In this document: one piece after another, positions 1-8,434 of the stretch
Numbering within the stretch: the stretch's first letter is position 1
Layout of the letters: each line of letters opens with the position of its first letter
Origin: Thalassobius sp050633445
Lineage (GTDB): Bacteria; Pseudomonadota; Alphaproteobacteria; Rhodobacterales; Rhodobacteraceae
DNA: 64,000 bases
Reading direction: 5' to 3'
Assembly: GCA_050633445.1 (NCBI GenBank)
Contig: JBOEGN010000034.1
Coordinates: 62,001 to 126,000, forward strand
Notes under the pieces: model-generated
Told to the model about the DNA's origin: nothing
The model's input: only the letters and a program-made list of their open reading frames with translations
The model's database searches: none
Position numbers and translations under genes: made by a program

Positions 1-5
1 ATCAC

Positions 6-31
6 AAAGGGCGGGGATTTCCCCGCCCTTT
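6..31. terminator. Bidirectional hairpin terminator
   Basis: An 11-base perfect inverted repeat with the arms AAAGGGCGGGG and CCCCGCCCTTT separated by ATTT. The right arm ends in a T run on the + strand and the left arm gives the same on the minus strand, so it could end transcription from either side. It probably serves a gene left of the window, or the minus-strand tRNA-Thr. Confidence 0.75.
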
Positions 32-33
32 TG

Positions 34-334
34 CGTTTTGCGGCCCAGATTCTATATGTGCAGTGAAAACCTCTCAGTTTCTAAGGGTAAGATGGTACCC
101 TGCTGGCACAATGACACGCGATCCTGCCGTCGTGATCGTGAATTGAATCTTCTTTCCAAAAGCACAAATGCGCGTCACCTAATGCCCCGCGCTGATGAGG
201 GTGGAAGGTCGCACCAAGGCTGCCATCGCGACATGGAATGGGGTGATGAGAAATGTAGCGTCCCCAAACAACGGTTGAGTAACGAACCGCTGGTCTGCCA
301 TCAATCCCACACGTCTTAGATATACAAAGAGAGA
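34..334. other. Gene-free stretch before tRNA-Thr
   Basis: About 300 bases between the hairpin and the tRNA. Open frames exist on both strands, but none has a ribosome binding site or a recognisable composition. I see nothing else in it. Confidence 0.5.
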
Positions 335-409
335 TGGTGCTGTGAGAGAGGATTGAACTCTCGACCTCACCCTTACCAAGGGTGTGCTCTACCACTGAGC
401 TACCACAGC
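335..409 (-). tRNA. tRNA-Thr (anticodon GGU)
   Basis: Read on the minus strand this gives an acceptor stem GCTGTGG pairing with TCACAGC (one G-U), a D arm TAGCTCAGTGGTAGAGC, the anticodon stem CACCC/GGGTG around the loop TTGGTAA (anticodon GGT), a T arm with GTTCAATCC, discriminator A and an encoded CCA. All four arms are present and the length is normal. Confidence 0.95.
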
Positions 410-659
410 ATCCGTTTTCCAGATAGCTAACCCGAGAGGTATCCCGATGCAAGCGGGCTCTGGAAAAGCCCCGTGACCTTTGCCGCAGTTTTGCAAGGGC
501 CTTACCTTGAACAAAAACACCCTTTGAAAGAGCGTCAGCAGCGCTGGTTTGTTGTCATCCGGTGTAACCCATCCGACTGTGGGGCGCTGAGTAGCCGTAA
601 ATGAATCGGTGTGCAAGCCCAATCTGGACGGTTTTTTTCCTCTCATGTAGAACAACCTC

Positions 660-812
660 ATGGAGCAGAAAACACCCGGCAAAAAACAACCGAAAAAACC
701 AACCTCGCGAGAGGATAGGTTGAAGGTGGCGCTGAAGGCCAATATGGCCAGACGCAAGGCGCAGGCGCGTGCGCGCAGCACGACTGATCAGAAAAACGAA
801 GGGCAGGACTGA
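660..812 (+). CDS. Small basic conserved protein upstream of murA (50 aa)
   Basis: A 50-residue frame, too short for usual ORF cut-offs, starting MEQKTPGKK and ending TTDQKNEGQD. Its TGA overlaps the murA ATG in a TGATG junction, which implies translational coupling. The core SREDRLKVALKANMARRKAQ is a strongly basic predicted helix flanked by charged, low-complexity ends. I recall similar short proteins with the same SREDRLKxALKANxARRKAQ core in front of murA in other Rhodobacterales, but I cannot search for them here. No enzymatic motif is visible; the arginine and lysine content would suit nucleic-acid or ribosome contact, which is inference only. Confidence 0.7.
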   Translation: MEQKTPGKKQPKKPTSREDRLKVALKANMARRKAQARARSTTDQKNEGQD

Positions 813-2083
813 TGGATTCGATAATTGTGACGGGCAATGGCCCGCTGAACGGCAGCATTCCGATTGCCGGCGCGAAAAATGCTTGCCTGACGCTGATGCC
901 AGCCACGCTGCTAAGCGACGAGCCGCTGACGCTGACCAACGCGCCGCGTCTAAGCGACATCCGCACCATGACCACGCTGTTGCAGTCGTTGGGTGCCGAG
1001 GTGACCTCGATGCAGGAGGGCAAGGTGCTGGCGATGTCCAGCCATGACCTGAACAACCTGACCGCTGACTATGACATCGTGCGAAAGATGCGCGCCTCGA
1101 TCCTGGTGCTGGGGCCGATGCTGGCGCGGGCAGGGCAGGCCGTGGTCTCGTTGCCCGGTGGGTGTGCGATTGGTGCACGGCCCGTTGATCTGCACCTGAA
1201 GGCGCTAGAGGCAATGGGCGCCGAACTGGATCTGCGCGACGGCTATGTCCACGCCAAGGCGCCCTCGGGCGGGCTGCGTGGTGGCGTGGTTGATTTCCCC
1301 TTTGCTTCGGTTGGGGCGACGGAAAATGCGCTGATGGCGGCGACTCTGGCCAAGGGCACCACAGTTCTGAACAACGCGGCGCGCGAGCCGGAAATCGTCG
1401 ATCTGGCGGACTGTCTGCGCAAAATGGGCGCGCAGATTGACGGCGAAGGCACCAGCACGATCACTATTCAGGGCGTTGACCGTCTGGGTGGCGCGACCCA
1501 TCCCGTTGTGACTGACCGGATCGAGCTGGGCACCTATATGCTGGCCCCGGCCTTCTGCGGGGGCGAGGTGCTGCTGGAAGGCGGTCGTTTGGATCTGGTC
1601 CACGCTTTCGTCGAAAAACTGGACGCAGCGGGCGTGGATGTGACGGAGACTCCTGAAGGTCTGATCGTCAAGCGTCGGGGCGACCGGGTGCAGGCCGTGG
1701 ATGTGACCACCGAACCCTTCCCTGGCTTTCCGACCGATTTGCAGGCGCAGATGATGGCGCTGCTGTGTACGGCCGAGGGGACATCGGTACTGGAAGAGAA
1801 AATCTTTGAGAACCGCTTTATGCACGCGCCCGAACTGACCCGGATGGGTGCGCAGATCGAGGTTCATGGCGGCACGGCAGCTGTGACGGGCGTTGAACGT
1901 CTGAAAGGCGCTCCGGTGATGGCGACGGATTTGCGGGCCAGTGTCTCGTTGATTCTGGCGGGTTTGGCTGCCGAAGGTGAGACCATCGTAAACCGCGTTT
2001 ACCATCTGGATCGCGGATACGAACGGGTCGAAGAGAAACTGGGCAATGTCGGTGCCAAGATCGAGCGGGTAAAGGGCCAATGA
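812..2083 (+). CDS. murA: UDP-N-acetylglucosamine 1-carboxyvinyltransferase
   Basis: First committed step of peptidoglycan synthesis in the cytoplasm: it transfers enolpyruvate from phosphoenolpyruvate to the 3'-OH of UDP-GlcNAc. The 423-residue length is typical of MurA. The N-terminus contains GPLNGSIPIAGAKNA with the conserved Lys22-Asn23. The catalytic loop reads PGGCAIGARPVDLHLKALE, with the PEP-reactive cysteine at residue 118, the residue attacked by fosfomycin. The start overlaps the stop of the small upstream gene, and the stop overlaps the start of the DUF2948 gene by four bases (ATGA), so the three genes read as one operon. No defect is visible. Confidence 0.97.
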   Translation: MDSIIVTGNGPLNGSIPIAGAKNACLTLMPATLLSDEPLTLTNAPRLSDIRTMTTLLQSLGAEVTSMQEGKVLAMSSHDLNNLTADYDIVRKMRASILVLGPMLARAGQAVVSLPGGCAIGARPVDLHLKALEAMGAELDLRDGYVHAKAPSGGLRGGVVDFPFASVGATENALMAATLAKGTTVLNNAAREPEIVDLADCLRKMGAQIDGEGTSTITIQGVDRLGGATHPVVTDRIELGTYMLAPAFCGGEVLLEGGRLDLVHAFVEKLDAAGVDVTETPEGLIVKRRGDRVQAVDVTTEPFPGFPTDLQAQMMALLCTAEGTSVLEEKIFENRFMHAPELTRMGAQIEVHGGTAAVTGVERLKGAPVMATDLRASVSLILAGLAAEGETIVNRVYHLDRGYERVEEKLGNVGAKIERVKGQ

Positions 2084-2556
2084 GTGAAGACGCACGTTTC
2101 GAAGACGGACGCGAGGCCCCTCTGAATTTGGGCGCTCTGGACGGCGATGACCTGCAGGTCATCTCGGCCTTGGTGCAGGATGCAGTTTTCCCAGCGTCGG
2201 AAATGCGTTGGTCGCCCAAAGAGCGCCGCTTTGCTCTGTTGTTGAACAGGTTCCGTTGGGAAGACAAGGGCCGTGATCGCCACGGGGCCGAGCGGGTACA
2301 GGCTGTGCTTGCCTTTGAAAACGTGCAGAAAGTTGCCTCGCAAGGGGTGCCACGCGGGGACGCCGATACCATCCTGTCCGTGCTGTCGCTTGGCTGGGTT
2401 GAGGGCGAAGCGCCTTCGGGTGTGGTGGAGCTGACGTTGGCCGGGGACGGCGCGATCCGGTTGGAGATCGAAGCGCTGGAAGTGGCGTTGAAGGATGTTA
2501 CGCGGCCCTATCGCGCACCATCGCGCGCCGTTCCTGGGCACGAAATCGACGATTGA
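2080..2556 (+). CDS. DUF2948 family protein
   Basis: A 158-residue protein starting in the murA stop (ATGA overlap). Features such as DLQVISALVQDAVFP and RRFALLLNRFRWED in the first half match the DUF2948 family, which in Rhodobacterales and Rhizobiales follows murA or sits next to hisD. No signal peptide or membrane segment is visible, so it should be cytoplasmic. Its function is unknown to me. Conserved coupling to murA suggests a link with envelope growth, but that is only a context argument. Confidence 0.85.
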   Translation: MSEDARFEDGREAPLNLGALDGDDLQVISALVQDAVFPASEMRWSPKERRFALLLNRFRWEDKGRDRHGAERVQAVLAFENVQKVASQGVPRGDADTILSVLSLGWVEGEAPSGVVELTLAGDGAIRLEIEALEVALKDVTRPYRAPSRAVPGHEIDD

Positions 2557-2565
2557 TCCGGTAGG

Positions 2566-2665
2566 GCGGGCTGGGCCCGCGCTGGAGTGTTGGGGTCAGA
2601 GGGGCGTTGCCCCTCTCAAGCGCAATCCTGGCGGATTGTGCTTTTCACTCCCCGGAGTATTTGCA
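2566..2665. repeat. Hairpins plus CCCCGGAGTATTT element between the DUF2948 gene and hisD
   Basis: Two perfect hairpins follow each other: GCGGGC-TGG-GCCCGC at 2566-2580 and AGAGGGGC-GTT-GCCCCTCT at 2598-2616. They are followed by CTTTTCACTCCCCGGAGTAT near 2640. From memory, this arrangement (GC hairpin, then a CTCCCCGGAGTATTT-like tail) recurs between genes in Rhodobacteraceae genomes. It could act as a terminator or RNA-stabilising element. Only one copy is obvious in this window. Confidence 0.4.
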
Positions 2666-2733
2666 GAGCAAAGAAGCGGGCTTGAGGATGAAGGCGCGGA
2701 CGGATATGTCGGGTTGAACTGCCCGGAGAGACC

Positions 2734-4035
2734 ATGCCCGTATTTCTGAACGCCGCCGATTGTGATTTCGAGACCTCTTTCACGGCCCTGTTAGGGGCCA
2801 AACGGGAGGACAGTCCTGATGTTGACGGGATTGTCGCTGAGATTATCGCGGATGTGCGCGCGCGCGGTGATGCGGCGGTGTTGGAGCTGACGGCCAAGTT
2901 CGATCGGTTGGAGCTGACAGCAGAGGGCATGCGATTTTCTGAGGCCGAAGTTGATGCAATGATTGCAAAGGTGCCCGCCCATGAGCGGGAGGCGCTGGAA
3001 TTGGCCGCAGAGCGTATTCGGGCCTATCATGCACGTCAGATGCCCGAGGATGCCTATTGGACGGATGAAAGCGGGGCCGAGCTGGGGTGGCGTTGGTCTC
3101 CGGTGTCAGCGGCTGGGCTGTATGTGCCTGGTGGTTTGGCCTCGTACCCGTCCTCGGTATTGATGAATGCGATCCCGGCGAAGGTTGCAGGTGTTGAGCG
3201 TTTGGCCATCGTGGTGCCAACGCCGGATGGCATTGCGAACCCGTTGGTGTTGCTGGCGGCGCGTCTTGCTGGGGTGGATGAGGTGTATCGGATCGGGGGG
3301 GCGCAGGCCGTGGCGGCACTGGCCTATGGAACCGAAACGATCACTCCGGTGGACAAGATTACAGGGCCGGGGAACGCATTTGTTGCGGCTGCCAAGCGTC
3401 GTGTGTTTGGCAAGGTAGGGATCGATATGATCGCCGGGCCCTCGGAAATTCTGGTGATTGCGGATGGCGACAATGATCCGGACTGGATCGCGCTGGATAT
3501 GCTCAGCCAGGCCGAGCATGACGAGAGCGCGCAGGCCATTCTGGTGACGGACAACCCTGCGATGGCCAAGGCCGTTGAAGTCGCTATTGAACGTCATCTG
3601 CAAACGCTGGAACGACGCGAGATTGCTGCGGTCAGCTGGCGCGATTACGGCGCGATCATTCTGGTCGAAGATCTGGATCAGGCGGCGGCGCTGTCGAACC
3701 GCGTGGCGCCTGAACACCTCGAACTGTGTGTGGCTGACCCGGATGCTCTGGCGGAAAAAATCACCCATGCGGGGGCGATTTTTCTGGGTCATTGGACCCC
3801 CGAGGCCATTGGCGACTATGTGGGCGGACCGAACCATGTATTGCCGACCGCGCGATCTGCCCGTTTTTCATCGGGTCTAAGCGTGATGGACTTCGTCAAA
3901 CGCACTACCTTGGCCAAAATGACCCCTGCGGCGCTGCGCGCCATTGGCCCAGCCGCGGAAACTTTGGCAATTTCAGAAAGCCTGGAGGCACACGGCCTGT
4001 CCGTCCGCGCCCGGCTAAATCATTTGAACGAGTAA
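2734..4035 (+). CDS. hisD: Histidinol dehydrogenase
   Basis: Catalyses the last two NAD-dependent oxidations from L-histidinol to L-histidine; a Zn enzyme of the cytoplasm. The 433-residue length is usual. The zinc and catalytic residues are in place: Gln259 and His262 in SQAEHDES, the catalytic Glu327-His328 in APEHLEL, and the GGPNHVLPT segment further on. The start follows a GGAGAG ribosome binding site. It lies between DUF2948 and UPF0262 genes, the normal Rhodobacterales neighbourhood, and no other his gene is nearby. Confidence 0.97.
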   Translation: MPVFLNAADCDFETSFTALLGAKREDSPDVDGIVAEIIADVRARGDAAVLELTAKFDRLELTAEGMRFSEAEVDAMIAKVPAHEREALELAAERIRAYHARQMPEDAYWTDESGAELGWRWSPVSAAGLYVPGGLASYPSSVLMNAIPAKVAGVERLAIVVPTPDGIANPLVLLAARLAGVDEVYRIGGAQAVAALAYGTETITPVDKITGPGNAFVAAAKRRVFGKVGIDMIAGPSEILVIADGDNDPDWIALDMLSQAEHDESAQAILVTDNPAMAKAVEVAIERHLQTLERREIAAVSWRDYGAIILVEDLDQAAALSNRVAPEHLELCVADPDALAEKITHAGAIFLGHWTPEAIGDYVGGPNHVLPTARSARFSSGLSVMDFVKRTTLAKMTPAALRAIGPAAETLAISESLEAHGLSVRARLNHLNE

Positions 4036-4046
4036 GGACGACGCCG

Positions 4047-4526
4047 ATGTCCCATATCAGCCATATTGAACTTGATGACCGCAACCTGCCCCCGCCGACG
4101 CCCGAGATCGAGCAAGAGCGCAAAGTGGCAATGTTTGACCTGCTCGAAGAGAATTCGTTCGAACTGCCGAAACGGGATGATCGCGCCGTCCCCGAGGGGC
4201 CGTATCGTGTAGGTCTGTCGATCAAAGAAAAGCGGCTGGTCTTTGATATCCTGACCGAGGATGAGGAAAAAGCTGTAGAATTTCACCTGAGCCTGTCGCC
4301 TTTTCGCCAGGTGGTCAAAGACTACTGGTCGATCTGCGAAAGCTATTTTGACGCGGTGAAAAACCTGCCGCCTAGCCAGATTGAAACCATCGACATGGCC
4401 CGTCGGGGCATTCACAACGAAGGGGCGCGTATTCTGAGCGAGCGGCTGGAGGGCAAGGCGGAGATCGACAACGATACCGCGCGCCGGTTGTTCACTCTGA
4501 TTTGCGTGTTGCACTTTGGGAGCTGA
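4047..4526 (+). CDS. UPF0262 family protein
   Basis: A 159-residue cytoplasmic protein. The longer frame extends 85 codons upstream inside hisD, but the ATG at 4047 follows an AAGGAC ribosome binding site and gives MSHISHIELDDRNLPPPTPE, the expected start of the family. Recognisable segments are GPYRVGLSIKEKRLVFDI and SLSPFRQVVKDYWSICESYF. UPF0262 members follow hisD in most alphaproteobacteria; their function is not known. The phosphatase gene starts five bases downstream. Confidence 0.9.
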   Translation: MSHISHIELDDRNLPPPTPEIEQERKVAMFDLLEENSFELPKRDDRAVPEGPYRVGLSIKEKRLVFDILTEDEEKAVEFHLSLSPFRQVVKDYWSICESYFDAVKNLPPSQIETIDMARRGIHNEGARILSERLEGKAEIDNDTARRLFTLICVLHFGS

Positions 4527-4530
4527 GGAC

Positions 4531-4989
4531 GTGGTCAAAGCTCTTCCCCAGTCTGTTTTGTTTTGTTGCGATCACAATTCTGTTCGGTCCCCCATGGCCG
4601 AAGGGATCATGAAAAAATTCTATGGCACGGGCACTTACGTCCAGTCCGTTGGGGTTAAGGCTGATCTGGAAATTGACGGATTTGCTATCGCCGTATGCCA
4701 AGAATTGGGGGTCGAACTGTCGCGTCATCGCTCGCGCAGCTTTGAGGAGTTGGAGCAATGGGGTGATGCACTGTCTTCGTTTGATCTGATCGTGGCGCTG
4801 ACGCCTACCAGTCGTGAAACCGCGCTTCAGTTGACGCGTGTTTTCCATCTGGAGGTGGAATACTGGCCGATCTTTGACCCCTCGGGGCAAGGCGAAAACC
4901 GCGACGCTAAGCTGGCGGCCTATCGCACGGCCCGTGACGAGATCATCGAAAAACTGACCAATCGTTGGGGGCCGGCGCTGGAAGCCTGA
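4531..4989 (+). CDS. Low-molecular-weight phosphotyrosine phosphatase family protein
   Basis: A 152-residue protein from a GTG start just behind a GAGG motif that overlaps the UPF0262 stop; an upstream TTG at 4516 is less likely. The P-loop is C-D-H-N-S-V-R (Cys13-x5-Arg19), the CX5R signature of the LMW-PTP/arsenate-reductase fold, followed by SPMAEG. The WPIFDPSG segment near the C-terminus supplies the DP-loop aspartate used as general acid. Its biological substrate is unknown; it could be a phosphoprotein or a small phosphoester. Position behind the UPF0262 gene is the common Rhodobacterales arrangement. Confidence 0.85.
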   Translation: MVKALPQSVLFCCDHNSVRSPMAEGIMKKFYGTGTYVQSVGVKADLEIDGFAIAVCQELGVELSRHRSRSFEELEQWGDALSSFDLIVALTPTSRETALQLTRVFHLEVEYWPIFDPSGQGENRDAKLAAYRTARDEIIEKLTNRWGPALEA

Positions 4990-5265
4990 CCAGGCGTGTT
5001 CACCTGCCTGGGAATGCCAGACTGTGAGTGGAAATTTTTTCGGGGCGCTTTCGGATGTTCCCAGCCTTACAAGAACTGATTCAGCCCGACAGGGCCTATG
5101 CTGATCTGGATCTTGCCGACCTTAGAAAAACCCGCTTGGATGGTCATGTTTTGAACCTGTCAGACTGGCAAGAACAGCCGCCACGGGTCTCGTCGCCGCG
5201 TCTGGTTGTCCTGCCCTAGAGATTCCGCTTGAAAATCCACGCGAATAGGCCCATTTAACGCCCGT

Positions 5266-5290
5266 CCCGCAAAGGTGGCGGGATTTTTTT
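5266..5290 (+). terminator. Rho-independent terminator before infA
   Basis: The stem CCCGC/GCGGG closes a seven-base loop and is followed by A and a run of seven T. It ends the hisD-phosphatase transcript, so infA probably has its own promoter or relies on read-through. The bases 4990-5265 upstream hold only a weak GTG-initiated frame of 63 codons that I do not accept as a gene. Confidence 0.8.
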
Positions 5291-5303
5291 ATCAGGAGAG
5301 AAC

Positions 5304-5522
5304 ATGGCCAAGGAAGAACTGCTCGAATTCCCCGGTGTCGTGAAGGAACTCCTGCCGAACGCGACATTCCTGGTCGAGCTGGAAAACGGCCATACCATTA
5401 TCGCACACACGGCAGGCAAGATGCGCAAAAACCGCATCCGCGTTCTGGCTGGCGACAAGGTTCAGGTGGAAATGACCCCCTACGATCTGACCAAGGGTCG
5501 GATCAACTATCGCTTTAAGTAA
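5304..5522 (+). CDS. infA: Translation initiation factor IF-1
   Basis: The 72-residue S1/OB-fold factor that binds the 30S A site during initiation. The sequence MAKEELLEFPGVVKELLPN followed by TFLVELENGHTIIAHTAGKM and ending TKGRINYRFK is the canonical IF-1 of alphaproteobacteria, full length. A strong AGGAGAG precedes the ATG. maf begins one base after the stop. Confidence 0.98.
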   Translation: MAKEELLEFPGVVKELLPNATFLVELENGHTIIAHTAGKMRKNRIRVLAGDKVQVEMTPYDLTKGRINYRFK

Positions 5523-5523
5523 G

Positions 5524-6099
5524 TTGCGGCTGATCCTCGGGTCAGGAAGCCCGCGCCGCAAGGAATTGTTGGCGCAGATCGGGGTTGTGGCGGATGAAAT
5601 CCGCCCGCCCGATATCGACGAAACCCCCTTGAAAACAGAGCTGCCACGTCCCTATTGCGCGCGTATGGCCCGTGAAAAGGTGCAGGCCGTCCCCGCAGAT
5701 GCGGGCGATGTAGTGCTGTGCGCAGACACGACCGTTGCGCTGGGCCGTCGCATCATGGGCAAGCCCGAAGACGCGGGGCAAGCGGCCGAGTTTCTGCTGG
5801 CCATGTCCGGGCGGCGTCACCGGGTGATCACCGCCGTGGCCGTGCGCCGGGGCGATCAACTGTGGGAACGCGACGTGGTGACGGACGTGAAAATGAAACG
5901 CCTGTCCGATGAAGAGCTGAACGCCTATCTGGCCACCAATGATTGGCAGGGCAAGGCGGGCGGCTATGGTATTCAGGGGCCAGCGGGGGCGTTGATTCCG
6001 TGGATTCAGGGCTCGTTCACCGCCGTTGTGGGCCTGCCCTTGGCTGAAACCGCCGGGCTGTTGCAGGCCGCTGGCTATCCGGTATGGAGGCAGTCATGA
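5524..6099 (+). CDS. maf: Maf family nucleoside triphosphate pyrophosphatase
   Basis: A 191-residue house-cleaning enzyme that hydrolyses non-canonical or pyrimidine NTPs to the monophosphate. The signature GSGSPRRKELL opens the protein, and CADTTVALGRRIMGKPED and GKAGGYGIQGPAGAL supply the acidic and lysine residues of the active site. The only reasonable start is TTG one base after the infA stop, giving MRLILGSGSPRR at once. Such coupling would tie its level to IF-1 translation. The end overlaps the RNase E/G gene by four bases. Confidence 0.93.
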   Translation: MRLILGSGSPRRKELLAQIGVVADEIRPPDIDETPLKTELPRPYCARMAREKVQAVPADAGDVVLCADTTVALGRRIMGKPEDAGQAAEFLLAMSGRRHRVITAVAVRRGDQLWERDVVTDVKMKRLSDEELNAYLATNDWQGKAGGYGIQGPAGALIPWIQGSFTAVVGLPLAETAGLLQAAGYPVWRQS

Positions 6100-7118
6100 A
6101 GGGCCGTCAGATAATTTTGGACCATATTCAAGGGCGCGAGGCTGCGGCTCTGCTGGTTGACGGACGGCTGGAGGATCTGCTGATCGACAGCGATCAACCC
6201 CGCGTCGGCGCCATCTATCGCGCCGTGGCAGAACGTCCGATGAAAGGGCAGGGCGGGCTGTTCGTGTCCACCCCCGACGGCAAGGCGTTCCTGCGGCAGG
6301 TCAAGGGCATCGCGCCCGGTGACCGGCTGTTGGTGCAGGTCACCGGCTATGCTGAACCCGGTAAGGCCATTCCTGTCACCGCGCGTGTGCTGTTCAAGAG
6401 CCGCTATGCCATCATCACCCCTGGCGCGCCGGGGCTGAATATCTCGCGTCAGATCAAAGATGACGACCTGCGCGATGAGCTGACGGGTATCGCGCGCTCG
6501 GTATTCGAGGGCGAGGATACCGGTCTGATCATGCGCTCGTCCTGCGCCGAGGCTGATCCCGAAGAGATTGCCGAAGATGTCGCCGCAATGGCCGATCTGG
6601 CCGCCGCCGTGATGGCCGATACCGAGGGCGAGATCGAGAAGCTGACCGATGGCGATGGCCCGCATGATCTGGCGTGGCGCGAATGGTCCGATCCTGCGGA
6701 GGTGATTACCGATCCTGGCGGTTTCGAGGAGCATGGCGTTCTGGAACGCATCGACGCGTTGCAATCGCCGCTGGCGACTCTGTCCGGCGGTGCCTCGATG
6801 TATGTAGAGCCCACCCGCGCGCTCGTTGCTGTGGATGTGAACACGGGCCGCGATACCTCGCCTGCGGCTGCGCTGAAGGCCAATATCGCGGCTGCGCGGG
6901 ACTTGCCCCGGCAACTGCGTCTGCGCGGCCTGGGCGGGCAGATCACGCTGGACGTGGCACCTATGCCGAAAAAGGATCGCCGCGCGTTTGAACTGGCGGT
7001 GAAATCCGCCTTCCGCGCTGATTCCATTGATACAGTGCTGGCCGGCTGGACCCCTCTGGGCCATTACGAGTTGCAACGAAAACGCGAGCGTTTGCCGCTT
7101 CCTGAGGTTCTGTCATGA
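6096..7118 (+). CDS. Short ribonuclease E/G family protein
   Basis: A 340-residue relative of RNase E/G. I use the ATG at 6096, which overlaps the maf stop (ATGA) behind GGAGG; an ATG at 6084 lies inside maf. The catalytic region is intact: YVEPTRALVAVDVNTGRD holds Asp247 and RLRGLGGQITLDVAPM holds Asp286, matching the Mg-binding pair of RNase E. The QLRLR segment and the C-terminal GWTPLGHYELQRKRER fit the family. It is shorter than RNase E or RNase G and lacks the CPxCxGxG zinc-link and the long C-terminal scaffold, so its oligomeric state may differ. The yacG gene overlaps its stop. Confidence 0.9.
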   Translation: MKGRQIILDHIQGREAAALLVDGRLEDLLIDSDQPRVGAIYRAVAERPMKGQGGLFVSTPDGKAFLRQVKGIAPGDRLLVQVTGYAEPGKAIPVTARVLFKSRYAIITPGAPGLNISRQIKDDDLRDELTGIARSVFEGEDTGLIMRSSCAEADPEEIAEDVAAMADLAAAVMADTEGEIEKLTDGDGPHDLAWREWSDPAEVITDPGGFEEHGVLERIDALQSPLATLSGGASMYVEPTRALVAVDVNTGRDTSPAAALKANIAAARDLPRQLRLRGLGGQITLDVAPMPKKDRRAFELAVKSAFRADSIDTVLAGWTPLGHYELQRKRERLPLPEVLS

Positions 7119-7297
7119 CCTGCCCGATCTGCAAAAAAACTGCGGATTTGAAATACCGGCCGTTCTGCTCAAAACGGTGCGCCGATTTGGACTTGGCCAA
7201 GTGGTTGGGTGGAAATTACGCCGTGCCCTCGAACGATCCCGAGGATATTGAAAAAGCCATAGAGGCAGCCGAAGACGCCCTGCGCAGGACCCACTAA
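7115..7297 (+). CDS. yacG: Zinc-binding DNA gyrase inhibitor YacG
   Basis: A 60-residue protein with the four-cysteine zinc knuckle CPIC (Cys3, Cys6) and CSKRC (Cys18, Cys22), followed by ADLDLAKWLGGNYAVP and an acidic tail, the exact YacG pattern. E. coli YacG binds GyrB and inhibits gyrase. The ATG overlaps the RNase E/G stop (ATGA). It is the last core gene before the genomic island begins. Confidence 0.95.
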   Translation: MTCPICKKTADLKYRPFCSKRCADLDLAKWLGGNYAVPSNDPEDIEKAIEAAEDALRRTH

Positions 7298-7495
7298 GGG
7301 CGCATCCGGGCGGGCAGGGCCGCGTGCCCCGAAACCGCATTCACCCACCGTGCTTGCGGCCATTGCTTTGTTTGGTGACGGTGAAAAAGGCCTTGCCTCC
7401 ATCTTTCCTGGCGCATGTGCGATGATCCCAATTGGGAAAATACGCGCTTTGAGCCGTGAATCACGCCGCCAGCCAAAAATCAATGGGTCCTGAGC

Positions 7496-8434
7496 CTAGG
7501 CGTCCACCGTTGCCAGCGTGTCGGCCGCTGTTACCGCCGAACTCAGTGAGTTGTCGGATACTTTGGTGTAGATCTCAGTGGTTGCGATGCTGGCGTGGTC
7601 CAAAAGCCGTTGGACTAAACGGATATCAACACCTTCTTCGATATGCAGAGTTGCCGCGGAGTGTCGGAAACGATGAGGTGTCAAATGTGGCTCGATCCGA
7701 AGTGATCGAGACAGTGTTCTCAATCGTTTCCGGTAGGCCTGTGGCGTCAGGCGGTTGCCTTTGGTGTTAGCGAAAAGCCAAGCTTGGGACCCTTGAGTGT
7801 CATACTTGTTTTGCCAGCAGTGACGAAAGTCCTTCTGCAGACGGTCGTTTGCGACATAGACGGTTCGTTCTCGATCGCCTTTTCCGCGAACCCTTATCCG
7901 AGTGGCAGCGCCAGTCACGTCCAGCACCCGGAGCGCGGTCAACTCGCTAATTCTGAGCCCCGTCACCACAAGCAGCCGAGCGATAAGTCCTGTTATTTTG
8001 GTCGCAGAAATCTCGTTTTGACCCTGAGGTTCCGCGATAGGGTCAAGTTCAATGATGTGCTCAGCTGACTGGAACAAAGCGCTGAGAGTCGGGCGATCGA
8101 CGGGCCGTGGGAGGCGTTTGGGGATTTTCAAGTCTAGCCGTGGCCCGTCGAAAGGGGAGCGTTCTTCAGGATAAACTTCTTCAAGCCAATTGTAGTACGA
8201 TCTGAGAGTGACAAGTCGTCTTCGGATCGTAGACGGACTGGCACTTTGCTCTTCCCGCAGGTCTCGTTGAAACGCAATCACGTCCTGCCCAGTTGGCTGT
8301 GCGGCAAGACCGACCTTGGTCCTGAACTTAACAAATGCGGATAGATCTTGCCGGTAGGCTCTTAGGCTGTGTTTGCTCAGCCCGAGCTGTTCTTTGCAAT
8401 ACTCTTCGAATTCCTTGATCTTGATTTTGGTCAT
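7496..8434 (-). CDS. Tyrosine recombinase (XerC/XerD-like integrase)
   Basis: A 312-residue site-specific recombinase. The frame is open 37 codons further upstream, but the ATG at 8434 gives MTKIKIKEFEEYCKEQLGLS, a normal start of the SAM-like core-binding domain (residues about 1-85). The catalytic domain has all expected residues: the first Arg in TGLRISEL, the Lys region VRGKGDRERTV, the HxxR box HRFRHSAAT and LLDHASIATTEIYTKV with the nucleophilic Tyr. It looks functional. It points toward yacG at the left end of the island and could have mediated an insertion distinct from the one at tRNA-Phe. It is not close to the chromosomal XerC/D in context. Confidence 0.9.
   Translation of the reverse strand: MTKIKIKEFEEYCKEQLGLSKHSLRAYRQDLSAFVKFRTKVGLAAQPTGQDVIAFQRDLREEQSASPSTIRRRLVTLRSYYNWLEEVYPEERSPFDGPRLDLKIPKRLPRPVDRPTLSALFQSAEHIIELDPIAEPQGQNEISATKITGLIARLLVVTGLRISELTALRVLDVTGAATRIRVRGKGDRERTVYVANDRLQKDFRHCWQNKYDTQGSQAWLFANTKGNRLTPQAYRKRLRTLSRSLRIEPHLTPHRFRHSAATLHIEEGVDIRLVQRLLDHASIATTEIYTKVSDNSLSSAVTAADTLATVDA

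Noticed and set aside
5028..5219. 63-codon frame between the phosphatase gene and infA
   Set aside because: GTG start without a ribosome binding site and no recognisable features; it sits just before a terminator.
7298..7495. A copy of the tRNA-Phe 3' end as left attachment site
   Set aside because: I searched for the strings GGGGGCGGAATCGAAC and GAACCACCGAC here and found no match.
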